A stretch of DNA of 64,000 nt, from contig NZ_LIFX01000010.1 of the NCBI RefSeq assembly GCF_001297775.1, positions 124,001 to 188,000 of the forward strand, written 5' to 3'. Positions 27,655-37,089 of the stretch are shown here, in pieces (position 1 is the first letter of the stretch; every line of letters begins with the position of its first letter). Made by a program: the position numbers and the translations under genes. The notes under the pieces were generated by a model, which did not search any database, had not been told where the DNA came from, and worked only from the letters and a program-made list of their open reading frames with translations. This DNA is from Trabulsiella odontotermitis (GTDB taxonomy: Bacteria > Pseudomonadota > Gammaproteobacteria > Enterobacterales > Enterobacteriaceae).

Positions 27655-28416
27655 TTATTTCCACATCGCGTGTTTGTCGCGATAGCAGTCGACCCACATG
27701 GCGGTGGCGCCGCAGATAGCTACTGGCAGGATCACCAGGTTGAGCACCGGGATCATCGTGAACAGGCTGGTCAACGCGCCAAACTGCATGTTGATGGTTT
27801 TGCGGGTGCGTAGCGATTCGCGCATGGTAGCGAAAGGTACTTTATGGTTGTCGAATGGATAATCGCAATACTGAATCGCCATCATCCAGGCGCTGAACAG
27901 GAACCACAACACTGGCGCCACGGTCTGGCCGATACCGGGAATGAAATAGAGGATCAGCAGCACCACAGCACGCGGCAGATACCACGCCAGCTTTTGCCAT
28001 TCACGTTTCAAAATACGTGGTATATCCTTCATGATGCCGAAAACACCGACATCGGGCGGCGTCGCGCCGGTCAGTCGCGCTTCAAGCTGTTCTGCCAGCA
28101 GACCGCTGAAGGGAGCGGCAATCCAGTTGGCAATCGTTGAGAAAAAATAGCCGAAAACCAGCAGCACGGAAATGATGGCGACAGGCCACAGCAGATAGCT
28201 CAGCCATTGCAGCCAGTCAGGCACACGGCTCATCAGTGACGGGATCCAACTGTCGAGTTGCGTAAACAGCCACCAGAATGCGCTTCCCATCAGCACAATG
28301 TTGACCAGCAACGGCAGGATCACAAAACGGCGAATACCCGGTAAACGGATCAGTTTCCAGCCCTGGGAAAAGTAATAGACACCGCTACGCGGGGCAGTTG
28401 CAGAAGATGAAACCAT
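27655..28416 (-). CDS. cysZ: CysZ, sulfate transport protein
   Basis: 253 residues, as in E. coli. Membrane protein of the EI24/CysZ family that imports sulfate at high affinity. Several long hydrophobic stretches, including about 30-55, 70-95 and 210-230, are visible. It diverges from zipA and is followed by cysK on the same strand. Confidence 0.94.
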   Translation of the reverse strand: MVSSSATAPRSGVYYFSQGWKLIRLPGIRRFVILPLLVNIVLMGSAFWWLFTQLDSWIPSLMSRVPDWLQWLSYLLWPVAIISVLLVFGYFFSTIANWIAAPFSGLLAEQLEARLTGATPPDVGVFGIMKDIPRILKREWQKLAWYLPRAVVLLILYFIPGIGQTVAPVLWFLFSAWMMAIQYCDYPFDNHKVPFATMRESLRTRKTINMQFGALTSLFTMIPVLNLVILPVAICGATAMWVDCYRDKHAMWK

Positions 28417-28646
28417 GGTCAGGTGATGCTCCTTTTATAACAGCCTGATGAAATGCCCATCTATCTTATCGGGTTGTCCGTGAATAACCAGTTCAGAAAT
28501 GTTCGAAAAAGCAGCAAAAAGCACGATTTAGTTCATCTTTATGGGGGGAAATCCACCCACGCACTTGCACTTGAGGTCAACGGCAAATACTCTTAGTGAG
28601 TAAATGTTTGCCGTGGTGGCAAGGTGTTAGAACAACAGAGAATATA

Positions 28647-29666
28647 ATGATGCAGGATTTGCGTCTGATATTAATCATAGTTGGCGCGATCGCCATACTT
28701 GCACTGCTGGTTCATGGTTTCTGGACCAGTCGCAAAGAACGTTCTTCCATGTTCCGCGATCGCCCGCTGAAACGCATGAAGTCGCAGCGTGATGACGACG
28801 AGTCTGATGATGACGGCTTTGATGACGAAGGTGTAGGTGAAGTGCGCGTTCACCGGGTGACCCCTGCCCAGAATGCACCGCACGGGGAGCAAGACGCTTC
28901 TCGCCAGTCGCCGCAACACCAGTACCAGCCGCCGTACGAGCGCCAGGTTCAGCAACCGGCTCGCCAGGAGCCATCGGCGCACCAGCCACCGCAATCGCAT
29001 TCTGCTCCGCGTTCTCAGCCTCAGCCTGTTCAGCCGCCTCATGTGCAGCAACCGGAGCAACAACCGCATCAGCCTGCTCAGCAGCAACTGCAGTTTGAGC
29101 CTGTTACGACGCCGTCACCACAACAATCCGCACCGCAGCAGCCAGAACCGGCTCCGGTTGAACCCGCACAGCCAGCACCAGCGCCTGAACCGCAGGCAGT
29201 GGAAGCGGCACCCGCTCCGGCGCCTGAGCCGGAGAAGAAAGAGCGTAAAGAAGCGGTGATCGTGATGAACGTCGCGGCGCATCATGGCTCGCAGATCAAC
29301 GGCGAACTGCTTCTTAACAGCATTCAACAGGCCGGGTTTAAATTTGGCGATATGAATATTTTCCACCGCCATCTCAGCCCGGACGGCAGCGGCCCGGCAC
29401 TCTTCAGCCTGGCGAACATGGTAAAACCGGGGACGTTTGATCCGGAAAGCATGGTCGACATGGCGACCCCGGGGATCACCATCTTCATGCAGGTGCCGTC
29501 CTACGGTGACGAACTGCAAAACTTTAAGCTGATGCTGCAATCCGCACAGTACATTGCAGACGAAGTCGGCGGCGTGGTGCTGGACGATCAGCGCCGGATG
29601 ATGACCCCGCAAAAACTGCGCGAGTATCAGGATCGCATTCGCGAAGTCAGAGACGCCAACGCCTGA
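28647..29666 (+). CDS. zipA: ZipA, cell division protein tethering FtsZ
   Basis: 339 residues from ATG 28647 ([18 protein letters not shown]); E. coli ZipA has 328, the difference being in the linker. Inner-membrane protein with an N-terminal transmembrane helix, a charged region to about 75, a long P/Q-rich linker (about 85-210) and the C-terminal FtsZ-binding domain ([14 protein letters not shown] to the end). It anchors the Z ring. The frame opens 17 codons earlier, but those are not conserved. Confidence 0.95.
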   Translation: MMQDLRLILIIVGAIAILALLVHGFWTSRKERSSMFRDRPLKRMKSQRDDDESDDDGFDDEGVGEVRVHRVTPAQNAPHGEQDASRQSPQHQYQPPYERQVQQPARQEPSAHQPPQSHSAPRSQPQPVQPPHVQQPEQQPHQPAQQQLQFEPVTTPSPQQSAPQQPEPAPVEPAQPAPAPEPQAVEAAPAPAPEPEKKERKEAVIVMNVAAHHGSQINGELLLNSIQQAGFKFGDMNIFHRHLSPDGSGPALFSLANMVKPGTFDPESMVDMATPGITIFMQVPSYGDELQNFKLMLQSAQYIADEVGGVVLDDQRRMMTPQKLREYQDRIREVRDANA

Positions 29667-29692
29667 TCGCTGGTGTCTCGCAATCTATCCTG

Positions 29693-29717
29693 AACCCCCG
29701 CCTGTCGGGGGTTTTTT
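29693..29717 (+). terminator. zipA terminator
   Basis: AACCCCCG, loop, CGGGGGTT then TTTTTAT: a perfect stem with T-run between zipA and ligA, 27 bases after the zipA stop. ligA has its own start 18 bases further. Confidence 0.8.
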
Positions 29718-29725
29718 ATCATTGA

Positions 29726-31750
<2,025 letters not shown>

Positions 31751-31751
31751 T

Positions 31752-31970
31752 GTGGACAGCGAGCAGCTTATCGAGATAGCCAACACCGAAATGCCGTTCG
31801 GTAAATACAAAGGCCGCAGGCTGATTGATTTGCCGGAAGAGTATTTGCTGTGGTTTGCCCGCAAGGATGAGTTTCCTGCCGGGCATCTGGGTCAGTTGAT
31901 GGCGTTTACGTTGCTCATCAAAACCGAGGGGCTGACGCATCTGGTTCAGCCCCTGAAGAAGCCGCGCTAA
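31752..31970 (+). CDS. ypeB: YpeB, small DUF3820 protein
   Basis: 72 residues from a GTG at 31752, one base after the ligA stop (TAA-T-GTG), so translation is coupled to ligA. The sequence FGKYKGRRLIDLPEEYLLWFARK is the hallmark of DUF3820. Function unknown. The last four bases overlap the convergent yfeH. Confidence 0.9.
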   Translation: MDSEQLIEIANTEMPFGKYKGRRLIDLPEEYLLWFARKDEFPAGHLGQLMAFTLLIKTEGLTHLVQPLKKPR

Positions 31971-32953
31971 GCGCTGGCCTGTTTCTGCTGCAGTTTTTCG
32001 GTGGCGCGTTTGTAGCGACGCGCCAGCACAGCGCAGACCATCAGCTGGATCTGATGGAAGATCATCAGCGGCAGCACCATCATCCCAATCATTGATGTCG
32101 GGAAGAGAATATTGGCCATCGGAATGCCGTTGGCCAGGCTCTTTTTCGAACCGCAAAAAACAATCGTGATTTCGTCTGCTTTGCTGAAACCGAATTTGCG
32201 CGCCACCACCACGTTGACCACAATGACCAGCGCCAGCAGCACCAGGCTGACGACCACGATAAACAGCAGCGAACCCATACCGACTTTATGCCAGATGCCG
32301 TTCACCACCGCTTCGCTAAAGGCGGAGTAAACGACTAACAGAATCGATGTTTGATCGGTTTTGGCGATCCACTTTTTATTGCGGCTGACCCACTCGCCAA
32401 TCCACGGGCGGGACAGGTGGCCAAGCACGAAGGGCAGCAGCAGTTGCAGCATGATTTTGCCGACCTGCTCCAGGCTGCCTTCCGCACCATGAATATTCAT
32501 CACCAGCCCAACCAGCAACGGTGACAGGAAAATCCCTAACAGGCTCGACGCCGAGGCGGAGCAGACCGCTGCTGCGACGTTACCGCCCGCCAGCGATGTA
32601 AAAGCAATGGCGGATTGCACCGTCGCGGGCAGAATGCACAGATACAAAAAACCGGTATACAGCGCCGGATCGACATCCACCGGCGCCCATTTCGCAAACA
32701 GCACCCCTAAAACAGGAAATAGCACAAACGTGCTGCACATTACCCACAGATGCAGCCGCCAGTGACTTCCCCCGGCGATAATCGCGTCACGCGACAGCTT
32801 TGCCCCGTGCATAAAGAACAGCAGCGCGATGGCCGCCGTCGTCAGACCTTCGAAAAAGGGAACAAAATTGCCCTGAGCGGGGAAGAATGAAGCCAGCAGT
32901 ACAGTGATGATCAGTGTGAGCGTAAAGGGATCCAGAATGCGAAACAGTTTCAT
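31967..32953 (-). CDS. yfeH: YfeH, bile acid:sodium symporter family transporter
   Basis: 328 residues from ATG 32953 (AGGAG ribosome site); E. coli has 332. Polytopic inner-membrane protein with about nine or ten hydrophobic helices and the SBF-family GSKKSLANGIPMA motif near the C-terminus. The substrate is unknown. In E. coli yfeR, yfeN and xapABR come next; here a flxA-like gene and tRNA genes follow instead. Confidence 0.9.
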   Translation of the reverse strand: MKLFRILDPFTLTLIITVLLASFFPAQGNFVPFFEGLTTAAIALLFFMHGAKLSRDAIIAGGSHWRLHLWVMCSTFVLFPVLGVLFAKWAPVDVDPALYTGFLYLCILPATVQSAIAFTSLAGGNVAAAVCSASASSLLGIFLSPLLVGLVMNIHGAEGSLEQVGKIMLQLLLPFVLGHLSRPWIGEWVSRNKKWIAKTDQTSILLVVYSAFSEAVVNGIWHKVGMGSLLFIVVVSLVLLALVIVVNVVVARKFGFSKADEITIVFCGSKKSLANGIPMANILFPTSMIGMMVLPLMIFHQIQLMVCAVLARRYKRATEKLQQKQASA

Positions 32954-33102
32954 AAACACTCCTCAAATTCGATAACACTATTGTGCGTTGTCTGGTTTGA
33001 GAAATAAAACAGTATTCTGCATTCTTCATGCCGGGAGAGCAGGGGAGCTCAATGGCGAGCAGGCAAAAAGGCTGTCGGCTGCTCGCACAGGAGGCGGTGG
33101 AA

Positions 33103-33447
33103 TCAGACGTAAACGTCGATCTGGTACTGACTGGTTGCGCTGGTCTCGTCGGTCGTTTTGACCTCTTGTTGCTGCTGTTTCTGCTGCGCTTCTTCGGCTT
33201 GCTTGCGTTGTAGCTGGGCAAGTTGTGCCTGCAGCATTTTGATTTGCGCTTCAATCAGGTCCTGCTGCTTTTTCTTATCTTCGGCACTGGCGCTGGAATT
33301 CGGGATATCCTTCAGTTGCTGTGTCAGATCGCTAATCTTTTTCGTAATGCTCGAAATTTGCGCTGCCGTATCGTCACCTTGCGGCGCACTTCTCGTACTC
33401 TGCGTGCTGCTTTGTATTGATGGTGTTGATGTCAGAATGGTCGTCAT
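33103..33447 (-). CDS. FlxA-like coiled-coil protein
   Basis: 114 residues. The N-terminus is Ser/Thr-rich (TSTPSIQSSTQSTRS), then a heptad-like helix (ISSITKKISDLTQQLKDI) and a Gln/Lys/Glu-rich coiled coil to about 95. The pattern matches the FlxA family, whose E. coli member is a flagellar-class-3 gene of unknown role. A strong sigma-28-type promoter upstream supports flagellar control. No signal peptide is seen. Confidence 0.75.
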   Translation of the reverse strand: MTTILTSTPSIQSSTQSTRSAPQGDDTAAQISSITKKISDLTQQLKDIPNSSASAEDKKKQQDLIEAQIKMLQAQLAQLQRKQAEEAQQKQQQQEVKTTDETSATSQYQIDVYV

Positions 33448-33478
33448 AACAAACCCCTTTTATCGCCCTAAAACAGCA

Positions 33479-33505
33479 ATATCGGCAGTTTGTTCAGGAA
33501 CTTGA
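33479..33505 (-). promoter_or_regulatory. Sigma-28 (FliA) promoter of the flxA-like gene
   Basis: On the minus strand: -35 TCAAGTTC (33498-33505), 11-base spacer, -10 GCCGATAT (33479-33486). Consensus is TAAAGTTT-N11-GCCGATAA. The -10 matches seven of eight bases and the spacing is exact. It starts about 32 bases upstream of the gene. Control by FliA is inferred. Confidence 0.75.
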
Positions 33506-33512
33506 TGGATTT

Positions 33513-33624
33513 ATCGCAGACAGCAAAAAAGCGCCTTTAGGGCATTTTTTTACATTGGTGGGTCAGAATGAAATCGCAGATAGCAAAAAAGGCGCCTTTA
33601 GGGCGCCTTTTTACATTGGTGGGT
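33513..33624. repeat. Imperfect ~51-base direct repeat covering the tRNA-Lys terminator and 3' end
   Basis: The stretch at about 33513-33564 repeats that at about 33573-33624: ATCGCAGA, CAGC or TAGC, an A-run, GCGCCTTTAGGGC, a T-run and ACATTGGTGGGTC. The second copy's end is the 3' end of tRNA-Lys, so the first is a decayed duplicate of the tRNA 3' end plus terminator. The AAAAAAGGCGCCTTTAGGGC... hairpin at 33585-33612 is the functional terminator of the Val-Lys tRNA transcript. Confidence 0.7.
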
Positions 33625-33692
33625 CGTGCAGGATTCGAACCTGCGACCAATTGATTAAAAGTCAACTGCTCTACCAACTGAGCTAACGACCC
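33617..33692 (-). tRNA. lysV: tRNA-Lys (anticodon TTT)
   Basis: 76 nucleotides with encoded CCA, anticodon TTT, standard T-loop GGTTCGAATCC. Last in a tRNA operon with three tRNA-Val genes, as in the E. coli valUXY-lysV cluster. Confidence 0.97.
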
Positions 33693-33696
33693 GAAG

Positions 33697-33772
33697 TGGT
33701 GGGTGATGACGGGATCGAACCGCCGACCCCCTCCTTGTAAGGGAGGTGCTCTCCCAGCTGAGCTAATCACCC
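33697..33772 (-). tRNA. valY: tRNA-Val (anticodon TAC), third copy
   Basis: 76 nucleotides ending in encoded CCA, anticodon TAC. The three valine genes have the same sequence. Spacer of four bases to lysV. Confidence 0.97.
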
Positions 33773-33812
33773 ACTTCGGTACTTCAATGATAAGAATTCG
33801 CTGGCGAGAAAG

Positions 33813-33888
33813 TGGTGGGTGATGACGGGATCGAACCGCCGACCCCCTCCTTGTAAGGGAGGTGCTCTCCCAGCTGAGCTAATCACCC
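33813..33888 (-). tRNA. valX: tRNA-Val (anticodon TAC), second copy
   Basis: 76 nucleotides, identical to its neighbours, separated from them by spacers of 40 and 41 bases. Confidence 0.97.
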
Positions 33889-33929
33889 ACTTCTCATTCT
33901 TATCTACACGGCGGAGACTACCTAAGTAG

Positions 33930-34005
33930 TGGTGGGTGATGACGGGATCGAACCGCCGACCCCCTCCTTGTAAGGGAGGTGCTCTCCCAGCTGAGCTAAT
34001 CACCC
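33930..34005 (-). tRNA. valU: tRNA-Val (anticodon TAC), first copy
   Basis: 76 nucleotides, identical to the other two. First gene of the tRNA operon, just after the promoter at 34023-34050. Confidence 0.97.
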
Positions 34006-34022
34006 CCGCTGTGTGGAGTCGC

Positions 34023-34050
34023 ATTATAGGGAGAGTTGAAAATGAGTCAA
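34023..34050 (-). promoter_or_regulatory. Promoter of the valUXY-lysV tRNA operon
   Basis: On the minus strand: -35 TTGACT (34045-34050), 16-base spacer, -10 TATAAT (34023-34028). It lies 18-45 bases from the first tRNA and is close to the sigma-70 consensus. Confidence 0.8.
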
Positions 34051-34264
34051 CGCATTTTCAAAAGAAATTGTCCGTTCGTCGTAAATTTAAACAAAACTAT
34101 CAATGCGCCCTCCGCATGGCCTGATTTATAAACAAAAAAGCCAAAGCGAAGCGTCCTGACGGGAACAACATTGAGGAATCAGACCACAGTGATAGAATAC
34201 CCCCCTGTTTTTCTATTCCAGGATTTGCCGGTTGTCGGCATCTATACCAACGTAAGGCCTTTTC

Positions 34265-35680
34265 ATGAAAATCAAAACTCGCTTCGCGCCAAGCCCGACA
34301 GGCTATCTGCACGTCGGCGGTGCACGAACTGCTCTCTATTCCTGGCTTTTTGCTCGTCATCACGGCGGTGAGTTTGTGCTGCGTATCGAAGACACCGATC
34401 TCGAACGTTCCACGCCGGAAGCTATTGAAGCCATTATGGATGGTATGAACTGGCTGAGCCTGGAATGGGACGAAGGTCCGTACTTCCAGACCAAACGTTT
34501 CGACCGCTACAACGCGGTGATTGATGAGATGCTGGAAGCGGGCACCGCCTATAAATGCTATTGCTCCAAAGAGCGCCTTGAAGCGCTGCGCGAGCAGCAG
34601 ATGGCAAACGGTGAGAAACCACGTTATGACGGTCGTTGCCGCCATAACCATGAACATCATGCTGATGATGAGCCTTGCGTGGTGCGTTTTGCTAACCCGC
34701 TGGACGGTTCCGTGGTGTTCGACGATCAGATCCGCGGGCCGATCGAGTTCAGTAACCTCGAGCTGGATGACCTGATTATCCGCCGTACCGATGGTTCTCC
34801 GACTTACAACTTCTGCGTTGTGGTTGATGACTGGGATATGGAGATCACCCACGTGATCCGCGGTGAAGACCATATCAACAACACCCCGCGCCAGATCAAC
34901 ATCCTGAAAGCGCTGAATGCGCCAGTACCGATGTACGCGCACGTTTCCATGATCAATGGCGATGACGGCAAAAAACTCTCCAAGCGTCATGGCGCAGTGA
35001 GCGTGATGCAGTATCGCGATGACGGCTACCTGCCGGAAGCGCTGCTCAACTATCTGGTGCGTCTGGGCTGGTCGAGCGGCGATCAGGAAATCTTCACCCG
35101 CGAAGAGATGATCACGTTGTTCAGCCTCGGCGCGGTCAGCAAATCCGCCAGTGCGTTCAACACGGAAAAACTACAGTGGCTGAACCATCACTACATTAAT
35201 ACGCTGGCGCCGGAGTATGTAGCGACGCACCTGCAATGGCACATCGAGCAGGAAAATATCGACACCCGTAACGGTCCGCAACTGGCTGAGCTGGTGAAAC
35301 TGCTGGGTGAACGCTGCAAAACGCTGAAAGAAATGGCGGCGAGCTGCCGTTATTTCTACGAAGATTTTGCAGAATTTGATGCTGACGCGGCGAAGAAACA
35401 CCTGCGCCCGGTCGCGCGCCAGCCGCTGGAAGTGGTTCGTGATAAGCTGTCCGCCATTACCGACTGGACGGCTGAAAATGTGCATCACGCGATTCAGGCA
35501 ACCGCGGATGAACTGGATGTCGGCATGGGCAAAGTGGGCATGCCGCTGCGCGTTGCCGTCACCGGTGCGGGTCAGTCACCAGCACTGGACGTCACCGTTC
35601 ATGCGATCGGGAAAACCCGCAGCATTGAGCGCATCAACAAAGCGCTCGCTTTTATTGCGGAACGCGAATCCCAGCAGTAA
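34265..35680 (+). CDS. gltX: GltX, glutamyl-tRNA synthetase
   Basis: 471 residues, as in E. coli. Class I synthetase charging tRNA-Glu. Signature motif [14 protein letters not shown] (HIGH type) at about 9-22 and KLSKRHG (KMSKS type) near 237; the cysteine cluster CYCSKERLE...CRHNHEH binds zinc. Cytoplasmic. The gene is flanked by the tRNA operon and yfeD, as in E. coli. Confidence 0.97.
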   Translation: MKIKTRFAPSPTGYLHVGGARTALYSWLFARHHGGEFVLRIEDTDLERSTPEAIEAIMDGMNWLSLEWDEGPYFQTKRFDRYNAVIDEMLEAGTAYKCYCSKERLEALREQQMANGEKPRYDGRCRHNHEHHADDEPCVVRFANPLDGSVVFDDQIRGPIEFSNLELDDLIIRRTDGSPTYNFCVVVDDWDMEITHVIRGEDHINNTPRQINILKALNAPVPMYAHVSMINGDDGKKLSKRHGAVSVMQYRDDGYLPEALLNYLVRLGWSSGDQEIFTREEMITLFSLGAVSKSASAFNTEKLQWLNHHYINTLAPEYVATHLQWHIEQENIDTRNGPQLAELVKLLGERCKTLKEMAASCRYFYEDFAEFDADAAKKHLRPVARQPLEVVRDKLSAITDWTAENVHHAIQATADELDVGMGKVGMPLRVAVTGAGQSPALDVTVHAIGKTRSIERINKALAFIAERESQQ

Positions 35681-35716
35681 GCGACAGGCGACAATAACGG
35701 CAGGGCAGACCTGCCG

Positions 35717-36121
35717 TTATGATGACGCTTCATCGGCGTCGGCAATGCCCAGACGCGCCATAAATCCGCTAATGCCTTCCCGCGACAGCAACATCACCAG
35801 CCGCTGTTTTTCCGCGTCGGTCATCACCTGTAAGATGTCGACAATCTGCCGCAGAGCGGGATCGGCTTCCTTCACAACATAATTCTGCACTGGCTCAGCA
35901 AGCTGATACTGGGTTGATCCGCGGCGCAACGCCGGTGTGTTCGCCAGATATTCCCTGACGCCATGATCGATATGAACCAGTCGTGCGCGTCCACCTTTTA
36001 CACCCGGAATCGTTTCTGTCTGCCAGCCCTGCTCGCGGATCCATCTGTTGACGGTTTGTTTTGCGATGCCGAGGCACTGGGCCAGCTCTTCCGTGGTCAT
36101 TTTGCTATGTAATATTTTCAT
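35717..36121 (-). CDS. yfeD: YfeD, putative DNA-binding protein (DUF1323)
   Basis: 134 residues (E. coli 130). N-terminal helix-turn-helix (MTTEELAQCLGIAKQTVNRWIREQGW) and a C-terminal REGISGFMARLGI motif. It is a paralogue of the neighbouring yfeC. The pair forms an operon in E. coli; here they are nine bases apart. DNA-binding is inferred and no target is known. Confidence 0.9.
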   Translation of the reverse strand: MKILHSKMTTEELAQCLGIAKQTVNRWIREQGWQTETIPGVKGGRARLVHIDHGVREYLANTPALRRGSTQYQLAEPVQNYVVKEADPALRQIVDILQVMTDAEKQRLVMLLSREGISGFMARLGIADADEASS

Positions 36122-36129
36122 AGATGTTG

Positions 36130-36480
36130 TTAGCTTCGAATGCCAAGACGTTGTAATAACCCGGAGATGCCCTCGCGCAGCAGAAGTGACATAAGATGCT
36201 GGCGTTCCGCATCAGTCATCTCTTTGGCGAGAGTCAGAAGAAGTGAGTCAAAGCTGTTACTGGCAGGATGCACCGTGGCCGCACCGTTAGCTGCTCTTTG
36301 CGCGCTGCGGATAAACTCTCTCACTTTGTCATTAACATGCACCAGGCGTGCTTTGCCGCCCTGGACACCGGGGCGAGGCGAGGTTTCCCAACCTTCTTTT
36401 CTCACCCATTTGTTAATGGTTTGCCGGCTGTAACCGGTCAGATGAGCAATTTCCTCCGGCGTCATTCGTTCCTTGAGCAT
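36130..36480 (-). CDS. yfeC: YfeC, putative DNA-binding protein (DUF1323)
   Basis: 116 residues (E. coli 114). Same layout as yfeD: helix-turn-helix (MTPEEIAHLTGYSRQTINKWVRKEGW) and C-terminal REGISGLLQRLGI. It is upstream of yfeD. A regulatory role is inferred; the function is unknown. Confidence 0.9.
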   Translation of the reverse strand: MLKERMTPEEIAHLTGYSRQTINKWVRKEGWETSPRPGVQGGKARLVHVNDKVREFIRSAQRAANGAATVHPASNSFDSLLLTLAKEMTDAERQHLMSLLLREGISGLLQRLGIRS

Positions 36481-36638
36481 AGTATGTCCTGACTGGAAGT
36501 GTGGGAATTAGTGGTTCCTGTTATAGCATCATTTTAGTGGAAAATGTGACAGCTTTTCGTACTGACTGCGAAGCGGCTCGCAATGTCATTCATTTGTCTG
36601 CTTTTTCAGCGATTGAAATGGGGGGAGAGATTTTGCCG

Positions 36639-36667
36639 TTGACACCTGGCAATGGAATTCATATTAT
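36639..36667 (+). promoter_or_regulatory. Promoter of the two tRNA-Ala genes
   Basis: -35 TTGACA (36639-36644), 17-base spacer, -10 TATTAT (36662-36667), followed by the GC-rich discriminator GCCGCCCG. This is near the sigma-70 consensus; a GC-rich discriminator is typical of stringently controlled stable-RNA promoters. Confidence 0.85.
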
Positions 36668-36698
36668 GCCGCCCGTCAACACGACAGCTTTACGTGTC

Positions 36699-36774
<76 letters not shown>

Positions 36775-36813
36775 AATCCTGCTCCCATCAGGTTTGGTAC
36801 GTAAAATACCCGT

Positions 36814-36889
<76 letters not shown>

Positions 36890-36897
36890 AATTTAAG

Positions 36898-36926
36898 AAC
36901 CCTCGCTCAGGCGAGGGTTTTTTTTT
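36898..36926 (+). terminator. tRNA-Ala operon terminator
   Basis: AACCCTCGC, loop TCA, GCGAGGGTT then a run of T bases. The stem is perfect and it follows the second tRNA-Ala closely. Confidence 0.85.
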
Positions 36927-37003
36927 CTGTTATTCTTATTACTCAGAAGTCATATATTCAATCGTCTGATCTCCGGCTGCCGTTAAAACCAGGAATTTTT
37001 CGC

Positions 37004-37084
37004 ATGCGTGTAAACTTGATTCGCGCTATTTCTGAATTTACTATCTGGGCCGCTAATCCCGCACGGCCCAGGAACGTTTGTTAA
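37004..37084 (+). CDS. 26-residue upstream ORF before pdeA
   Basis: ATG at 37004 with AGGAA eight bases upstream, 26 codons (begins MRVNLIRAISEF, ends RPRNVC), stop TAA at 37082-37084, five bases before the pdeA ATG. The peptide is Arg-rich with no predicted signal. Its 3' end contains the AGGAAC that would act as the ribosome site of pdeA, so translation of the small ORF could control pdeA. This could also be chance; no homologue is known to me. Confidence 0.4.
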   Translation: MRVNLIRAISEFTIWAANPARPRNVC

Positions 37085-37089
37085 CCATC

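Noticed and set aside
28900-29260. Apparent low-complexity insert in zipA, possible expansion or frameshift
   Set aside because: A P/Q-rich linker of variable length is normal for ZipA, and the frame is intact.
33697-34005. Three near-identical repeats at regular spacing, CRISPR-like at first sight
   Set aside because: They are three tRNA-Val genes with clear cloverleaf features and anticodon TAC.
33767-34024. Small open frame across the tRNA-Val genes
   Set aside because: It only reads through tRNA sequence.
35697-35723. Inverted repeat after gltX as a terminator
   Set aside because: The stem AACGGCAGG.../CCTGCCGTT is good but there is no T-run and it overlaps the yfeD 3' end, so the call is too weak.
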